From Dichotomocladium elegans (Eukaryota > Mucoromycota > Mucoromycetes > Mucorales > Lichtheimiaceae), in the NCBI GenBank assembly GCA_025716815.1, contig JAIXMN010000007.1, positions 17,501 to 81,500 on the forward strand: a DNA stretch of 64,000 bases, read 5' to 3'. The notes below the pieces were generated by a model. It was not told the DNA's origin. It did no database searches and saw only the letters and a program-made list of their open reading frames with translations. Shown one piece after another: positions 42,386 through 54,578 of the stretch; positions within the stretch are counted from its first letter, which is position 1, and each line of letters starts with the position of its first letter. The position numbers were made by a program, and so were the translations under genes.

Positions 42386-43868
42386 ATGTCATATCCTCTA
42401 CACACGTCCTTTGGCTCCCTCTATGCGACATTATAACGATCGATTGTATTAACCTGTCTCCTTGCAATGCCATCATCGATTTTTTACCGATTGATGGTGT
42501 TGGGAAGGAGAAGGAATCCAGCGGTCTTTTTTCCCATAAAAAAGGGTGCAGCTGCGATCACAAGTGTCTGTGGGCAATAAAGTACGTCATGTAACTTTAG
42601 ACTCTCACCGCGGAAGCCGTTTGCTGTGACTGTTTGAGTCAGTACTTTGTACCTGTTGTACCTTGCACCTTGTGTACCTTGTGCCTGGTGTCTTGCAACA
42701 TTTTATCTTTCTATCGTCTGCAAGCGAGACCAGGGAACTGCTCACATTCCTGTCTGTGGATGACGTACACGTAGGTTTCCATATATTTCTCCGTCCTTCC
42801 GCTGGGAAATTCGATGGGGGATGATCATTGCCAAGTCTTACATCTGTTTCACATGCTGACTTAAAAACGCGCGAAAAAAGCCACAAAAAAGGAAATGTTG
42901 TTACAGAATATTCAAATCGACAGATCTTGCTTCCCCTCCAAGATGTCCCATGGTCTGCCTCCTTTGCCCACAAGGTATGCATATCGGACTGACCATGCTT
43001 ACTCTCTGTTAATATGTCCATATAATAAAACAAAAGTATTATTTCTCTATATAATACGCCGATGACTGAAGGAGGCTTTCAGGTGCGGACGACGCCAAAA
43101 AAAAATTAATAAAGCGGGGAACATTGAGTAATCATCCTCTTACTCCGCATCTTACACTTTTTTTTTCTACTTCCTCATCAAGCACATCGACATGTTCAAT
43201 TAGATGTCGAGATAGTGCGAATTTCGACAAAAAGATTGATTCAAAAGAGTAGGATATTCTGTAAGAGAGACACCATCCTTAGAATTCTACAACCTTTTCT
43301 CCAAAAGGAAGGCCAAGCAGACCGGAATGTAACTCACGTATGTTTGTCCATAAACTTTTCTTAGTACGACCTAAACAGATGCTCTTTTGCAAATCCCTTT
43401 GCCCATTCTAGGTTTGTGCACACACACGCCCATACCCGTTCTCTGGGATTTACGGCAAGGACAAATTGAAGACCAGAGCAAGCATTTTTCGATTCTTAAA
43501 AGATGACCGATCTGAAGACTTTTGATAAGACACGATCGGTAGAAGATCGATATTCTCGACCATTCCTTTTTTTTAAAAAAATCTTCTTGATCATTTTAAC
43601 CTCTTTCCTTTGGGGCCGAAGTTCTGTTGTTGACCGGAACGGTGAAACGAGAGATCCCCGTCAATAGTTGATTGGCCCGGTCCTAACGATATTTCATGTT
43701 CCTCTTTTTTTTTTTCCCTTTGTCTTCCCCTATTCCAGATTTTTTCTAGGCCACTTTTCCCCCTCCTTATCTCCCTCATCCTTTCCCCTACCATAAGCCT
43801 TGCGTTCCCGTGTCATCCGTTTTAGTCTGCATCGCTTAATATCTTTTTTGTAAAAAGAAAAAATAATC
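42386..43868. other. Intergenic region before the MscS channel gene
   Basis: No gene recognised. Contains a tandem GTACCTTG-like repeat (about 42645-42680) and a T/C-rich stretch just upstream of 43869 that suits a fungal promoter and leader. Confidence 0.55.
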
Positions 43869-46800
43869 ATGACAGACGGTAATGACGGGCATACTGGCGG
43901 TCATGATGGCTGGGACGATGGTATGTATTTCTCATATTATCCAATCTGCCCTGTTTGAAACTGACCACAGCCTGGCCTAATTTAGGCGGCAATCGACGAC
44001 ATTCACTGAGTGACAGTGGGAGTAGCATCAATCACGAGAACGAGAAGACGGTTGATCGTAAGGCGGACGAGCCCCAAAGACCTCCTTTGCGGCAGGTTGA
44101 GACAGGGATATCTACCCGCAGCTCGACAGATGACGAAGGTACCCTATTTGATGTCGGCGTACCACCTGCCGAAATACCTTTGGAAGCTCTTGCAGGTAAA
44201 AGAATATATTTAACCACACCCGTCAGGGAGAAACACGTGGGATCACTTGCAACTCGGGATGAACAGCACACGATGTCCATGATCTCTTCTCTCGCTGTTA
44301 TTGTTTATATTTTTTTTAATATTAAAAAGAGGGAATTCCACGCTGCTGACACACGCGTTATCGATAACAGGGCCTGGACTTGTTACCAATTACACAGATA
44401 ATGACCAATTCTTTGACTGGGCCGCCGGTGATGAAGATGAAGAAGAAGAAGACAAGAAGAAAAACTCTGGCGCACTTGTATTCTTTCTCTCGCGCAATTC
44501 ATCATACATCTCATGGGCCCTCTTATTTCTTTTTGCCCTGATTCTAATCGCTATCGATGTGGCGCTGTTTGTCGTTTATGACGATGATATTTCCATGGTC
44601 TCATACAATCTCCAGTTATGGTTCACATGGGCAACTTTCATGTGGTGCATCAGTATGGTTCTGCAGGTCGTCGTCGAACTTGTGCCCTGGGCTATCAAGC
44701 GACTCGTCAACATTTTACGCCCTCAATCTACTGAGGTCTTGCGCATGCGTTTAGCTGTAAGTCTTTGATTTAGAAATTCAATCTAGGAATAACAAATACC
44801 CTTTTTTTAGTACTACATGGCCCTGCGTCCCTTCGTAAAGTTTCTGCTTGTCTCCGCCTGGAACTGGGGATCGTGGGCATTTATACGTGGTATGATTGCG
44901 CTACCGAGCGGTCAATCGGTGCCAAGCTATGTCGGCGTAATCTACAGCATCTGGGAATGTCTGTTTTTCCTATCTCTTTTATTGTTTATTGAGAAGTTCA
45001 TTCTTCAGTTGATTGGTAAGTTACATATACACACATTCAAAAACAGCTTTGTTCCTAAAAAACAAACAAACAAATCTAGTGACATCTTTCCACAAGTGCG
45101 TTGCAGTAAAAAGAAAGTTTAATCGGTATTACAAAGCTAAACGCTGTTAATGATATATAGGAAAGCATACGGCGACAGAATAACCGACAATGATCATGCC
45201 CTAAAAATTCTGGACCGACTGAAAAAGACCAAGCGCCGTGCGCCACAAGATTTTTTAAAACGCATCCGGCGCAACAAGCAGAATGGTAACGGTGGTGCGG
45301 GCAGATCCTCCACCTCCAATCAAGGGGGCATACCATCCATTCGATCTGCGTCCCAGGACGACGGCGTACCGCAGTCCATCATGCGACCGGACGAGAGCGG
45401 AAACAGGGGCAACGTTCACTTCCCCTCCCAGAACATGGATACCTTGATCGCCATCCCACCTCTGGAGGAGAAAGATGCCAGCGTTATTACCGAAGAGGAC
45501 TCCCCTCATATGCAAGAGCATAATCAGCACCATAATCATACTCAGCGCCCCTATCCATCCACAGCTGAATCCCGGACATCGTCTACAGCCGACTTTGTCG
45601 CGAACCTCACCAAGAGACTCCGTGAGGTGAAGACGAGCAAACATGACCAAAAGCCGCCCTCAGTTGTCCAATCACCGCCCCCACTTTCGCGCAGCAATAC
45701 GATGGGCGATGATAAGTCTTTCATGAGCACTGCAGGAACGAGGCCAGGCCGTCTGCTCAAGGCTGGATACAAGAAGATGTGGCGCTCTTCCCAATCAATG
45801 GCGGGCGGGCAAGGTGCTGTTCCTCACGGCACATCGCACCAAGCTAAAGTGCTTGCCAAGCGCATCTACCACAATATTGTCGGACCAACTGGCAGCAGGG
45901 CCATCACTGAGGCCGACTTTTACCCCTTTTTTCGGACTCATCAGGAAGCTGCGCAGGCATTCCGTCTATTTGACGAAGACGGTAACAATAACATCTCGAA
46001 GACCGAGCTGAGATCGGCATGCATTCGCATCTATCGCGAACGCAAGAATCTCGCGCGGTCGATGCGCGACTTGTCGCAGGCAACAGGCAAGCTTGACATT
46101 ATTCTAATGATTGTCTTTGCGGTCATTTGGGTAAGCCAACATTGGAATATACTACTGTTTATCGTGCTGTACTCACGCTATCCATGATTACTTAAGATCA
46201 TCATTGTGTGCGCGGCTTTCGGCGTTAACGTTGGTACCTCGCTGATGCCACTGTGGAGTGCATTTATAGCAGCAAGTTTTGTGTTTGGCAACAGCGCCAA
46301 GGATGCATTTGAATCAATTATATTCGTCTTTGTCACGGTAAGTCAATTTTGTGTAACTATAGCAAACGGTGCGCGGAGATCCTCATGCAATTCATTTATT
46401 ATGGTTTACATAGCATCCCTTCGACGCCGGTGATCGAGTCTATGTCGGGACAAATAACTGGATCGTGGCCCGCGTTGGCCTTCTGGTATCGACGTTCATG
46501 TAAAGCATCTCTAATAACGCATGCAAATCAGATAAACTAACGAAACTTTGAAATCAAGCAACTGGGATGGAACGGTCGTGTATGTGAAGAATTCTGTTCT
46601 TTCTACCTTGTACATTACCAATGTCCGCCGCAGCGGCCCGACGGGTGAATCGATCGGTAGGTCAGGATCTGCAAGAAACCCTACACACAGCACTTATCCA
46701 CTACTGCGCTTTCTTTTTAGAAATCCATGCTTCGTATGACACGCCTTCATGGAAGATATACAAGCTGCGTGAACACATGCAGGAGTGGGTGAATCAACAT

Positions 46801-47247
46801 CCCAATCTATACCGGCCTAACTCCTCTTCCACCAATATCATTTCGTTCGAGAATCAGAATAAGATTACCATGACCTTCTATTTTGAACATACCCAAAACT
46901 GGCAGGATTCGAACGCCAGATGGCTTCGCCACAATCATTACATCATGGAACTCAAGGAAGAAAGCGAGCGGCTCGCTATTGATTATGCCTTGCCGTCTCA
47001 ACCCTTCGAAGGCCATGAAAAACGGGAAGGTCCACCGGAGATATACAACATGGGCCGCAAGACCAGCGGCGAGGGCACGCCAGAGGGGCTTATCATGCGC
47101 AATACCTTCCGCTACCGGGACGAAGAAAGCACTCTCCGTGGCCCGATCGGTCCTAATGGATCCGGCGCACCAGATTCGGGTGCAAGCAATAACAATTCTG
47201 GAGCACAAGCCGGAGCTGCTGCCACGCTGGCTTTTTCGCTTATGTAG
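43869..47247 (+). CDS. MscS-family mechanosensitive ion channel with EF hand (Msy1/Msy2 type)
   Basis: Exons 43869-43920, 43971-44195, 44371-44756, 44811-45015, 45080-45095 (16 nt), 45161-46130, 46197-46337, 46414-46499, 46559-46656, 46721-47247; 901 residues with every junction GT-AG and in frame. The N-terminus is acidic and unordered. Transmembrane segments include one near ISWALLFLFALILIAIDVAL, one near WFTWATFMWCISMVLQVVVE, and more in exons 4, 6 and 7. A single EF hand (FDEDGNNNISKTEL) lies at about residues 565-580, directly before the MscS pore and beta domain (exons 7-10: HPFDAGDRVYV, WDGTVVYVKNS, SGPTGESIEI). This order matches fission yeast Msy1/Msy2, which sit in the ER and limit calcium entry during hypo-osmotic shock. 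The acceptor of intron 1 could instead be at 43985, removing five residues. Confidence 0.93.
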
Positions 47248-48263
47248 CTTTCATTATATCCATATCCACATATACACAGTCTTACACACACGCATGCGCA
47301 TATACTTCCATATTTAACAATATATAAACAATAGACCACCCGAAAAAAATACAGGATGCTAGAAACTTATTAAGATAACGCGGCCTTTCTTCATATTGCA
47401 ACGAACCACTCTGCCAGATGACAGAGGCCCTCTGCAATAGTAGCATCCTTCTCCGCCAAAGCCATTGGATAAAAGCGATTGAGATCCTCAAACATCTATT
47501 AATGCGCTTATATCCATTCTCTCTCTTGACAGCTCATCTGTCTTAAAACTGCAGCCTTCACACAACCGCCTGGAGCCCGTCGGAGGGCGTATGTAAACAA
47601 CCATTCCGTGTGCGCCATCACATGGGCCTACACATGTAACCCTCCAACGGCAACATAACACAATCCCCGTGCAGTACACACACTTTCCGGGACATTCCCC
47701 GATCCATTGTAACTCTCTGCAGGATTTCGCCCGGATGGTTGGAACTTTTGGACGTGCTGGGATGGCTTTATGGCGCCTGGTCGCACCTCTCGCCGGGAGG
47801 ATCTCGCTCTTTGTCAGATCCATCCTGCAACTTATAGATTGTCATGCTGTAAGCTTACCAAGAAGGTCGAGGGTAACATATAGAACGATATATATCTTTC
47901 CAACATGAACATAGAGGATTCGCCCACCCAACGACGCGCTTGATGCTCAACCGCTATTCCGACCTAAGACTACGTCTGACGATGGCAATGATCGCTTCAA
48001 GGTTCATTGCCAATAAGGGAGCAGCAAACAGAGTTGCGCCCCCCGAGAAGGGAACCGTTCTCTCTGTCCTTCTTTGTTCACCCGCCAGCCAGCCGCACAC
48101 GAACTATCTCTATACAGTACAACCCATCTCCCGGCACCCCGCTCACCCACAATGCATCCTCCCTTTGACCAACAATATAAATACTATACACAGATTGAAA
48201 CAAGCGCTTGCACATTTATACACACAACCACCGCTGGGTTTTGATATTTTTGAGATTCGACAA
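47248..48263. other. Region between convergent MscS and eS1 genes
   Basis: About 1 kb without a supported gene. Small open frames exist on both strands (47488-47823 minus, 47669-47908 plus) with no recognisable motif. It should carry the 3' ends of both neighbouring transcripts. Confidence 0.55.
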
Positions 48264-49491
48264 TTAAACAGAATCCAACACGGGGGGTTCGACAAAGTCC
48301 TTGGAAACCTTGGTGCCAACATCGCCAGCAGCAGAAGCGCCACCGTGAAGAGCCAACAGAGCAGAGACATCGAACTTGGGCGCCTTCAAGATCTTGACCT
48401 TACGGATGTAGGTGTTCTGCAAGGGGTAGATGCCCTGGCAAGCCTTCTCGATGCGGACAGCAACAGCATCCTGGGCCTGGTTAGAGGCAGAGCTGGTGAT
48501 CTTGGTGACCAAGTCCTTCAAATCGCAGGAGACGGCCTCCTCGGTCATGATATCCATCATCTTCTTGCGGATCTGGTGGACCTGCGAGGACATGGCATAG
48601 GTGGTCTTCTTCAACTGATTGCGGCGACGGGCAGTGAAGGCGATGCAGAACAGACGGACGAGGTAGCCATCGGTGGTCTTGACATCGACAAACGCCTCAA
48701 TCAAGGTCTACAAGCGACAACGGGTCATTTCTTTGCCTGCTTTGCAGTCGAGTGACATGCCACATTATCCCCCCAAAAAAAAATTCACTATTTTTTTACC
48801 TGCCACTTCTTGACCATGGAACGAAGCTTATCGGTGGTCATGTCCATGCCGTAGAAGTTGGTAAGGCAGTTTCTGCCCTGGATCTCGTCAACCTTCAGCT
48901 GGATCTTACGGAAGGAACGAGCCTCATCCTTGGAGAGATCGCCGAGCGAGAGTTCGACAACACGACCATTCAGCGAGTCGTTGGCGTTGCGCAAGCCCTG
49001 GGTACGGTTGACCAAAGTCTTACCGACCTGGCGCACCTCGAACATCGAGGGCGCCTTGATGTCGTACCAATCCTTGCGGGTGAAGGGATCGACGCTAATA
49101 TCAAAAAAGCAAGCATATATCAACATGATGACATCCATTGCCGGCCTGCAGTGAAGAAATCTGCAAGCGAGACCCTCATGCTCTTTTCTTTTTTTTCCAT
49201 CGTGCTCAACAAAAGAGGACAAGAATAAAATACTTACACCTTCTTCTTGAGACCCTTCTTTCCTTTGCTAAGGCGCCTAGAAAACGGGTAGTGGTGGGAA
49301 GGAGAGAGCACATAACAATTAGAAATGAGCCGTAGGAGAATGCGTAAAAGAAAAAGGACAGATCGCATCGGCCGAAACGTCGACTTACTTGTTCTTGCCA
49401 ACAGCTGCAGATCAAAACGGATGGAGATACATTAGTATCATGTCTGGATGAGACGGATGCAGCGGATATCCAGATGGATGGACTTACCCAT
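48264..49491 (-). CDS. RPS1: 40S ribosomal protein eS1 (Rps1/S3a)
   Basis: Small-subunit ribosomal protein. Exons on the minus strand: 49491-49488 (ATGG), 49404-49389 (16 nt), 49276-49238, 49094-48800, 48707-48264; introns 83, 112, 143 and 92 nt, all GT-AG; 265 residues, within the family range. The N-terminus reads [20 protein letters not shown] across four exons, an exact family match that fixes the tiny exons. Further hallmarks are [54 protein letters not shown] and the C-terminal LLALHGG. Intron-rich 5' ends are common in ribosomal protein genes and often help expression. Confidence 0.97.
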
Positions 49492-52347
49492 ATTGGACGA
49501 TTAAAGAGGAGGGGCACCCCATCTCACATATTCATCAAGCTCAAGGGCACTCTCGGGTTAAAACTCCGGCGTGCACACTATGGAATGGACGAGTTCAGTA
49601 ATAATAATAAAAAAAAAACACCCCGCGGAGTGGGAAAAGTAGGCAACTTCAACAAAGGGCACTCACCACAATGTTTTGCATAAAAACTCATTTCCCCTAC
49701 GCACATAATCTTCTTTACACTCTGATTCACTAACCAGACTCACATCACATGTATCCAGGTGTGCACATGGCGACAACCATGGCAGAGGATGGGTGGTGGG
49801 CCAAAAGCAAGGACAGCCAAACCCCAGAAGCAACGGCAGGTACAAAGCCGGCGAAAGACGGGGGCCATCGGCAATTTACACCGGGTGAGCGCGGGGGAAA
49901 AGGAAGACGACTCAAGAGCATCTGGGTTGGAAGCAATGCAGCCCCACCGGATGATGCGACTCCTTTTTGGCCTCTCTTCCGTGGCTCAGCAAGTACGCGT
50001 ACAACTGGTCAATCTACAAAGGACCAAAGGGCGTTAGGTTCGAATAATAAGCAAGTCGACATAAAGATTAATGCTGGATAACCCATGGAAGATCGGCCAA
50101 AGGAAGGATTTGAATAAAGAGGAAATAGTTTGCTCAAAATACCTATTATTTACGTGAAATCAGTCATCCATGGGATTGACAATGCTGAAATGAGTACCGT
50201 GATATCCTCCTTCAGAAGACTTACATCCACGACCCTCATCTCTGTTATTTCACGATGATTCTTGTTTATGAGACCTCAGTTTGTTGCAGACAAGTTTAAA
50301 CGGACCCTTTTAATGTTTCCATATTGTCACCATAATGATCAAGATACACACAGGCGATGACTCAGCTGAGCATCGCACCACGGCTAATGTGACAGACGAA
50401 GTGTCATTGTTTGGTTATGAGGCAGCATGAGAGTCTCAGTTGCTGTGTCGCATATCAGTGAACATGTGTACACTGTAGCTATACATTACTCCCAAAGATA
50501 ACCAAACATACGCACCGCAAAGAACTCACAGATTCGCTGATGAGTATGATTGCATATATCAATAATGCTCTTTATATCTCACTGTCCTTTCAACATATCC
50601 AAAGAAATCTGGGATCCGATATCTTCTCATATAAGACCCTCAAATCTCTGGAGCAATTGCTCCATCAGTTGCTCTATGGCAATTGGTGGATTCTCATCAA
50701 CCCATTCTAAAATAGCACTCTTATGCTCTTCGTTGAGAATATGTGAACAATCTCTGCCTCTATGTTTCTTAAAGATGCTATCATGGTCCTTTCCGTACTG
50801 CGACGCCCATCGCTGGGCTGAACGAACATGGATTCCTAGCAGCCGATGCGCTCAAGATCTTCTCGAACATCAATTTGAAAAATCCGACCTTATCTTGGTC
50901 GGTGTACATTGTAGCCGCGCTTAAGTCTACTTCTTGCATCTGAAGGTCTGTACCCTTTCGCTTGGGGAGATGTGTAGCAACAAGGTCATGCTTACCAGTG
51001 CAAGATAAAACTATTGCGGATATTCTGTGTGATACACAATGTGAGCTTGCCCATCTTTGTAAAAAAAAAGAAATAGATGGCTCATTTCAGATTGTAGAAT
51101 GGATATAGAGATGGAAAGATTTTTGTACGACATCCTTCGCCATGTATGTTTTATCTGAGGGCAAAACCCGATCTCTATTTTTGTGACCTTGCGACTTCAG
51201 AACGGCTAGGGACACGACTTCAATTTCGGGGAAAACGGTGTAAACCCCGTGGTCTACGGTAGCATTAACCCCGCTGATCCCGAGCTGAGATGAACATCAA
51301 CAACGCCTCTTTGTGCAGTAACTACTATACCTTCCAGAAGCTGCGCTATGCTATGCTGTGCCGTGCTGGACTGTTACATTCTTTCCGAAAAAAATCCTGC
51401 CGGATAGTCAACGATGAACACTGTACGTATCGTATGTCCATTCAGCTTTAGCATCGCATTTGAACAATCGATAAGAACAGCAGTACATGACTATACGTTA
51501 GGTATGCGTCGGAGTCGTTAGGTTAAACTATATGGGGCATGCATGAGATATCAACCTGAGAGGATACTGTCTTTCTTTCTTGTATATATACCTTAGCCTT
51601 GTGCTTTGCTAACTAGACATATATCTTATAATTCTTTCTTCCTCTCGACAGCAGTAGGACATCTGCACTACGGCTGGGGTCTCGTGCGTAAGTATTTGAA
51701 AATCGGGAAGGGGCTATCTCTTCCGTCATGAACATGAACCATACCTTAAACACCCGTTTTAGAGAATCGATGGGGTTTCTTTTCAATAAAACCTGAGGGC
51801 TTGGAATGACCTGCGGGGGGGGGGTGCGATAGAGAGAGGCTCATCTCTTCAGCAGCGATGTATAATACCAGTCATACACGAGCACAACGCTTTTGACGCG
51901 AGGATGGAATAGCCACTGCGCAGCAAAAACCACCTACTTGCGCCATTAAACCTACTATCATGGTCTCATGCGTACAATCTGCGATAGCCTTGGTTTCTTT
52001 TTTTACATAGTGGGGTTTGTAAGACAGATACTGAAGCGGTTATCAAAGAAATAGCGCAAATGTGCAATATAACAGGGTGCTTCCTGCCAGAGTGAAGGAC
52101 CTTGGCTCGCCACGTTAATCAGATAAATAAACGAGGAACTTATTCTGAGGGATGTCCAAAAATCATAAAACACTTGAAGAAAATACCATATCTGCCGTGG
52201 TCGATTTACATGCATGAGATAGAATAAGTTGATTACTGCATCTTGATCAATAATCACTCCGTTTCTGCGCCCCACTAATTTTATCTCGTTTATAATGAAA
52301 TTGAACAGGAACAAAGGCATGTTTTCTGTCAGATGTGATTACTTTGT
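49492..52347. other. Long intergenic region between eS1 and Prp3
   Basis: 2.9 kb with no intact gene. The first few hundred bases should hold the eS1 promoter. A Tc1/mariner relic lies at 50622-50921. A run of ten G occurs near 51812. Other open frames (for example 49749-50081) have no recognisable content. Confidence 0.6.
50622..50921 (-). pseudogene. Tc1/mariner-type transposase, N-terminal helix-turn-helix relic
   Basis: Read on the minus strand in shifting frames: YTDQDKVGFFKLMFEK, then a broken helix-turn-helix stretch, then ILNEEHKSAILEWVDENPP and IEQLMEQLLQRFEGL. The same order of motifs, with 34 of 35 identical bases over CTCAACGAA..TTTTAGAATG, occurs in the relic at 62962-63900. The catalytic domain is absent. 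Confidence 0.75.
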
Positions 52348-54410
52348 TTAGATTTCAGGTTGCCTTGCAGCAAGTTCTTCGTCCGACGGCATGACAGCCG
52401 CATCCCAGTAATGTTCAACATGCCATTTAGCAAGTTCTTCTCTGGCCATTTTCTCGCTCTCAAATGTCCGCCAGGTAAACTTGCGGAATGCTTTCGCCTT
52501 GACTTGTCCCTCCCATACCAAGAAGCACCTGTTATTTTCTGCTGCATCTAGACTGGCCTGCTCGGGCAAGCTGCCATTTTTCGGTGGCGGCATGTCGGTC
52601 CAATCAATACGTCGAAGCATCAGCTTCTTGTACGCTTTGATACTTTTTGGTCCACCTTCCACAATCACGAGATGACACTTTGGGTGAATGATGACCATGC
52701 CCGACAGCTGATACTGTTGTGCGTTCATCTCAATCTTGTACCGATGTTTTGGATGGGCACAGTTTCTCACCCTGCGAATCACAACATCGGTTAAATGACT
52801 CGGGAGAATAGAAAAGAAAGATGCAACACTTACTTAAACACGGCTACCTCGTTGCTGACCTTTTTATCTTCGTTCATCTTGCTCATAATCTTGGCTCTTC
52901 GTTCTTCAGGCGTCAATTTGCGTTGCTCGTTCGCAAGCTCATGCAGCTTTTGCCGTTGCTCCATTTCTTTGCGAACTTTGGCTTCGATCTTTGTCGGGTC
53001 TTGTATGGCCTCATTACCAAGGACCTGCATTAAATTGCTAATTTTGACTTGCAGCGAAGAGTCAGACAATCAACGCAGTCTCCGGAGCATAAGTATCATT
53101 ATACCTTTTGGCGGGTCAGGAGGCAACAGCCCCAGCCGAATTTTATCTTGCTTCTCTTTCATCGCCTCAGCTCGTTGCTGCCTTCGAAGCTTCTTGCGTT
53201 CCTTTTTGGTAAGCATTAATGACCGCACCACAGCCGGTTCATTTGGTTCATTTGGTGGTTTTATGGGAATAGGATGGTGAACGTACGAAGTCACCAACTG
53301 ATCAAGTTCCTCAGGTTTGACCGGTGTCTGATCCAACTCGTCGTAAACTTTACTGGGCAAAAACGGGGCATCCCACCATTCCACCGGTGGCGGCGGTTCT
53401 TTCTAAAAGCATGTCCAAAACGTGTTATGTGCTATCCATTTGCCTCAACGACAGAACTCTTTTGTTACCTTCAGCGCTTTATCCGAAATATCCATCTCAA
53501 CCTGCATACCGGCTTTGCGCACATTCTCCGCAATTTCTTGTTTTAATCTCTCCAGCTGTGCCTTTTGCCGCTCTTTATGGCCCATTTCAATATATTTTCC
53601 AGGCTGCACAAATCGGAGCGGGCGTGCTTTACGGACAGCACCTGTCGTCTTCACACCTAACGCCCCACTGCTCTCAAGGTATGGGTTTTTATCGTCTTCC
53701 TTGAGTCGCTGAAGCTTATTAACGATCTTCCCCTGCTTTATTGGCGGTGCCCGCTAGTTGTTCTTGTCAGTACCAAATTGATCTGTCTCACCGCCAGATA
53801 ATCCTGGGGAAAGAGTAATGCTTTTTTTTACCTTGATAGCTCCTTTATCACGCTTCGGCATGCTATCAAACATGGCCTTCAAGTCAAAATTGCCACTCCC
53901 GTCTGTCGGTATCGCTGCTGCGCCCACTCGTCCTTCGCTGTCAGGAACGTAGATACCCTTTGCAGTCGCCCGAGGCTATCAAACCATCGAGAAGTATAAG
54001 AGCTGGTTTCTGCGCCCATGTGCGTGGGTATTTTGCTTTGGTGAAATCTCACTTTACCATTAGAGGATTTCTCTCGGCGAGTTGTGCTTTTAGTTCTTCT
54101 CTTCTTTGTTTGATAGCATCTAACGAAAGTTGGGTGTGAAGCCTAGCCGCTGGTGACGGTACGTTTGGCAGCTTCCCCGCCGGGATGGGTGCAGGTCTCT
54201 GTGTGTGTGCGCTAGATGATGTTTCGCTAGATCGATGGGCGGTCCACTGTGTTGTTGACGTCTGGGCGGTCTGTTTCTGGAATTTCGCGAATGTCGCGTT
54301 AAACCTGGCTTTCATCTCTTCCAGAGGCGTTGTCTATGGGAAAGGACACAATAAGCAACGCAATAAGCGAGCATAAAACGAATAGCACACACCTGGTCTC
54401 GATCAGGCAT
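52348..54410 (-). CDS. PRP3: U4/U6 small nuclear ribonucleoprotein Prp3
   Basis: Spliceosome protein of the U4/U6.U5 tri-snRNP in the nucleus. Exons on the minus strand: 54410-54393, 54333-54058, 53975-53832, 53753-53469, 53402-53105, 53047-52834, 52771-52348; introns 57-82 nt, all GT-AG; 552 residues in frame. The N-terminal part is charged and low in structure. The central PRP3 domain contains FVQPGKYIEMGHKERQKAQL, PVEWWDAPFL, HHPIPIKPP and LTKKERKKLRRQQR. The C-terminal DUF1115-type domain has KCHLVIVEGGPKSIKAYKKL and WEGQVKAKAFRKF. The start is the ATG of the 18-nt first exon, which gives MPDRDQ. It shares a 168-bp upstream region with the divergent Rex1 gene. Confidence 0.95.
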
Positions 54411-54578
54411 GATTAATTTTGGACAATGGAGCGTGGAATACGTAGTTAAGTTATATGAGGGAGAAAAGAGTGGAGAAAATCAAAGTGAAAAAGTCACAAT
54501 CAGCATGATATTTTTTTGTGATTAAATTCTCGCGAGTAGAAAGCTTTCTATTGCTTTCTGTTTCTCTCATTGAGAACT
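54411..54578. promoter_or_regulatory. Bidirectional promoter region of Prp3 and Rex1
   Basis: 168 bp separate the two divergent start codons, so both promoters and leaders must lie here or overlap the first exons. No TATA box is obvious; the region is AT-rich. Confidence 0.6.

Noticed and set aside
47488..47908. Small frames on both strands between the MscS channel and eS1 genes
   Set aside because: No recognisable motif, and the region must contain two 3' untranslated ends.
49749..50081. Overlapping plus-strand frames of 92-110 codons upstream of eS1
   Set aside because: Composition is unconvincing, there is no family resemblance, and they sit in the promoter side of a ribosomal protein gene.
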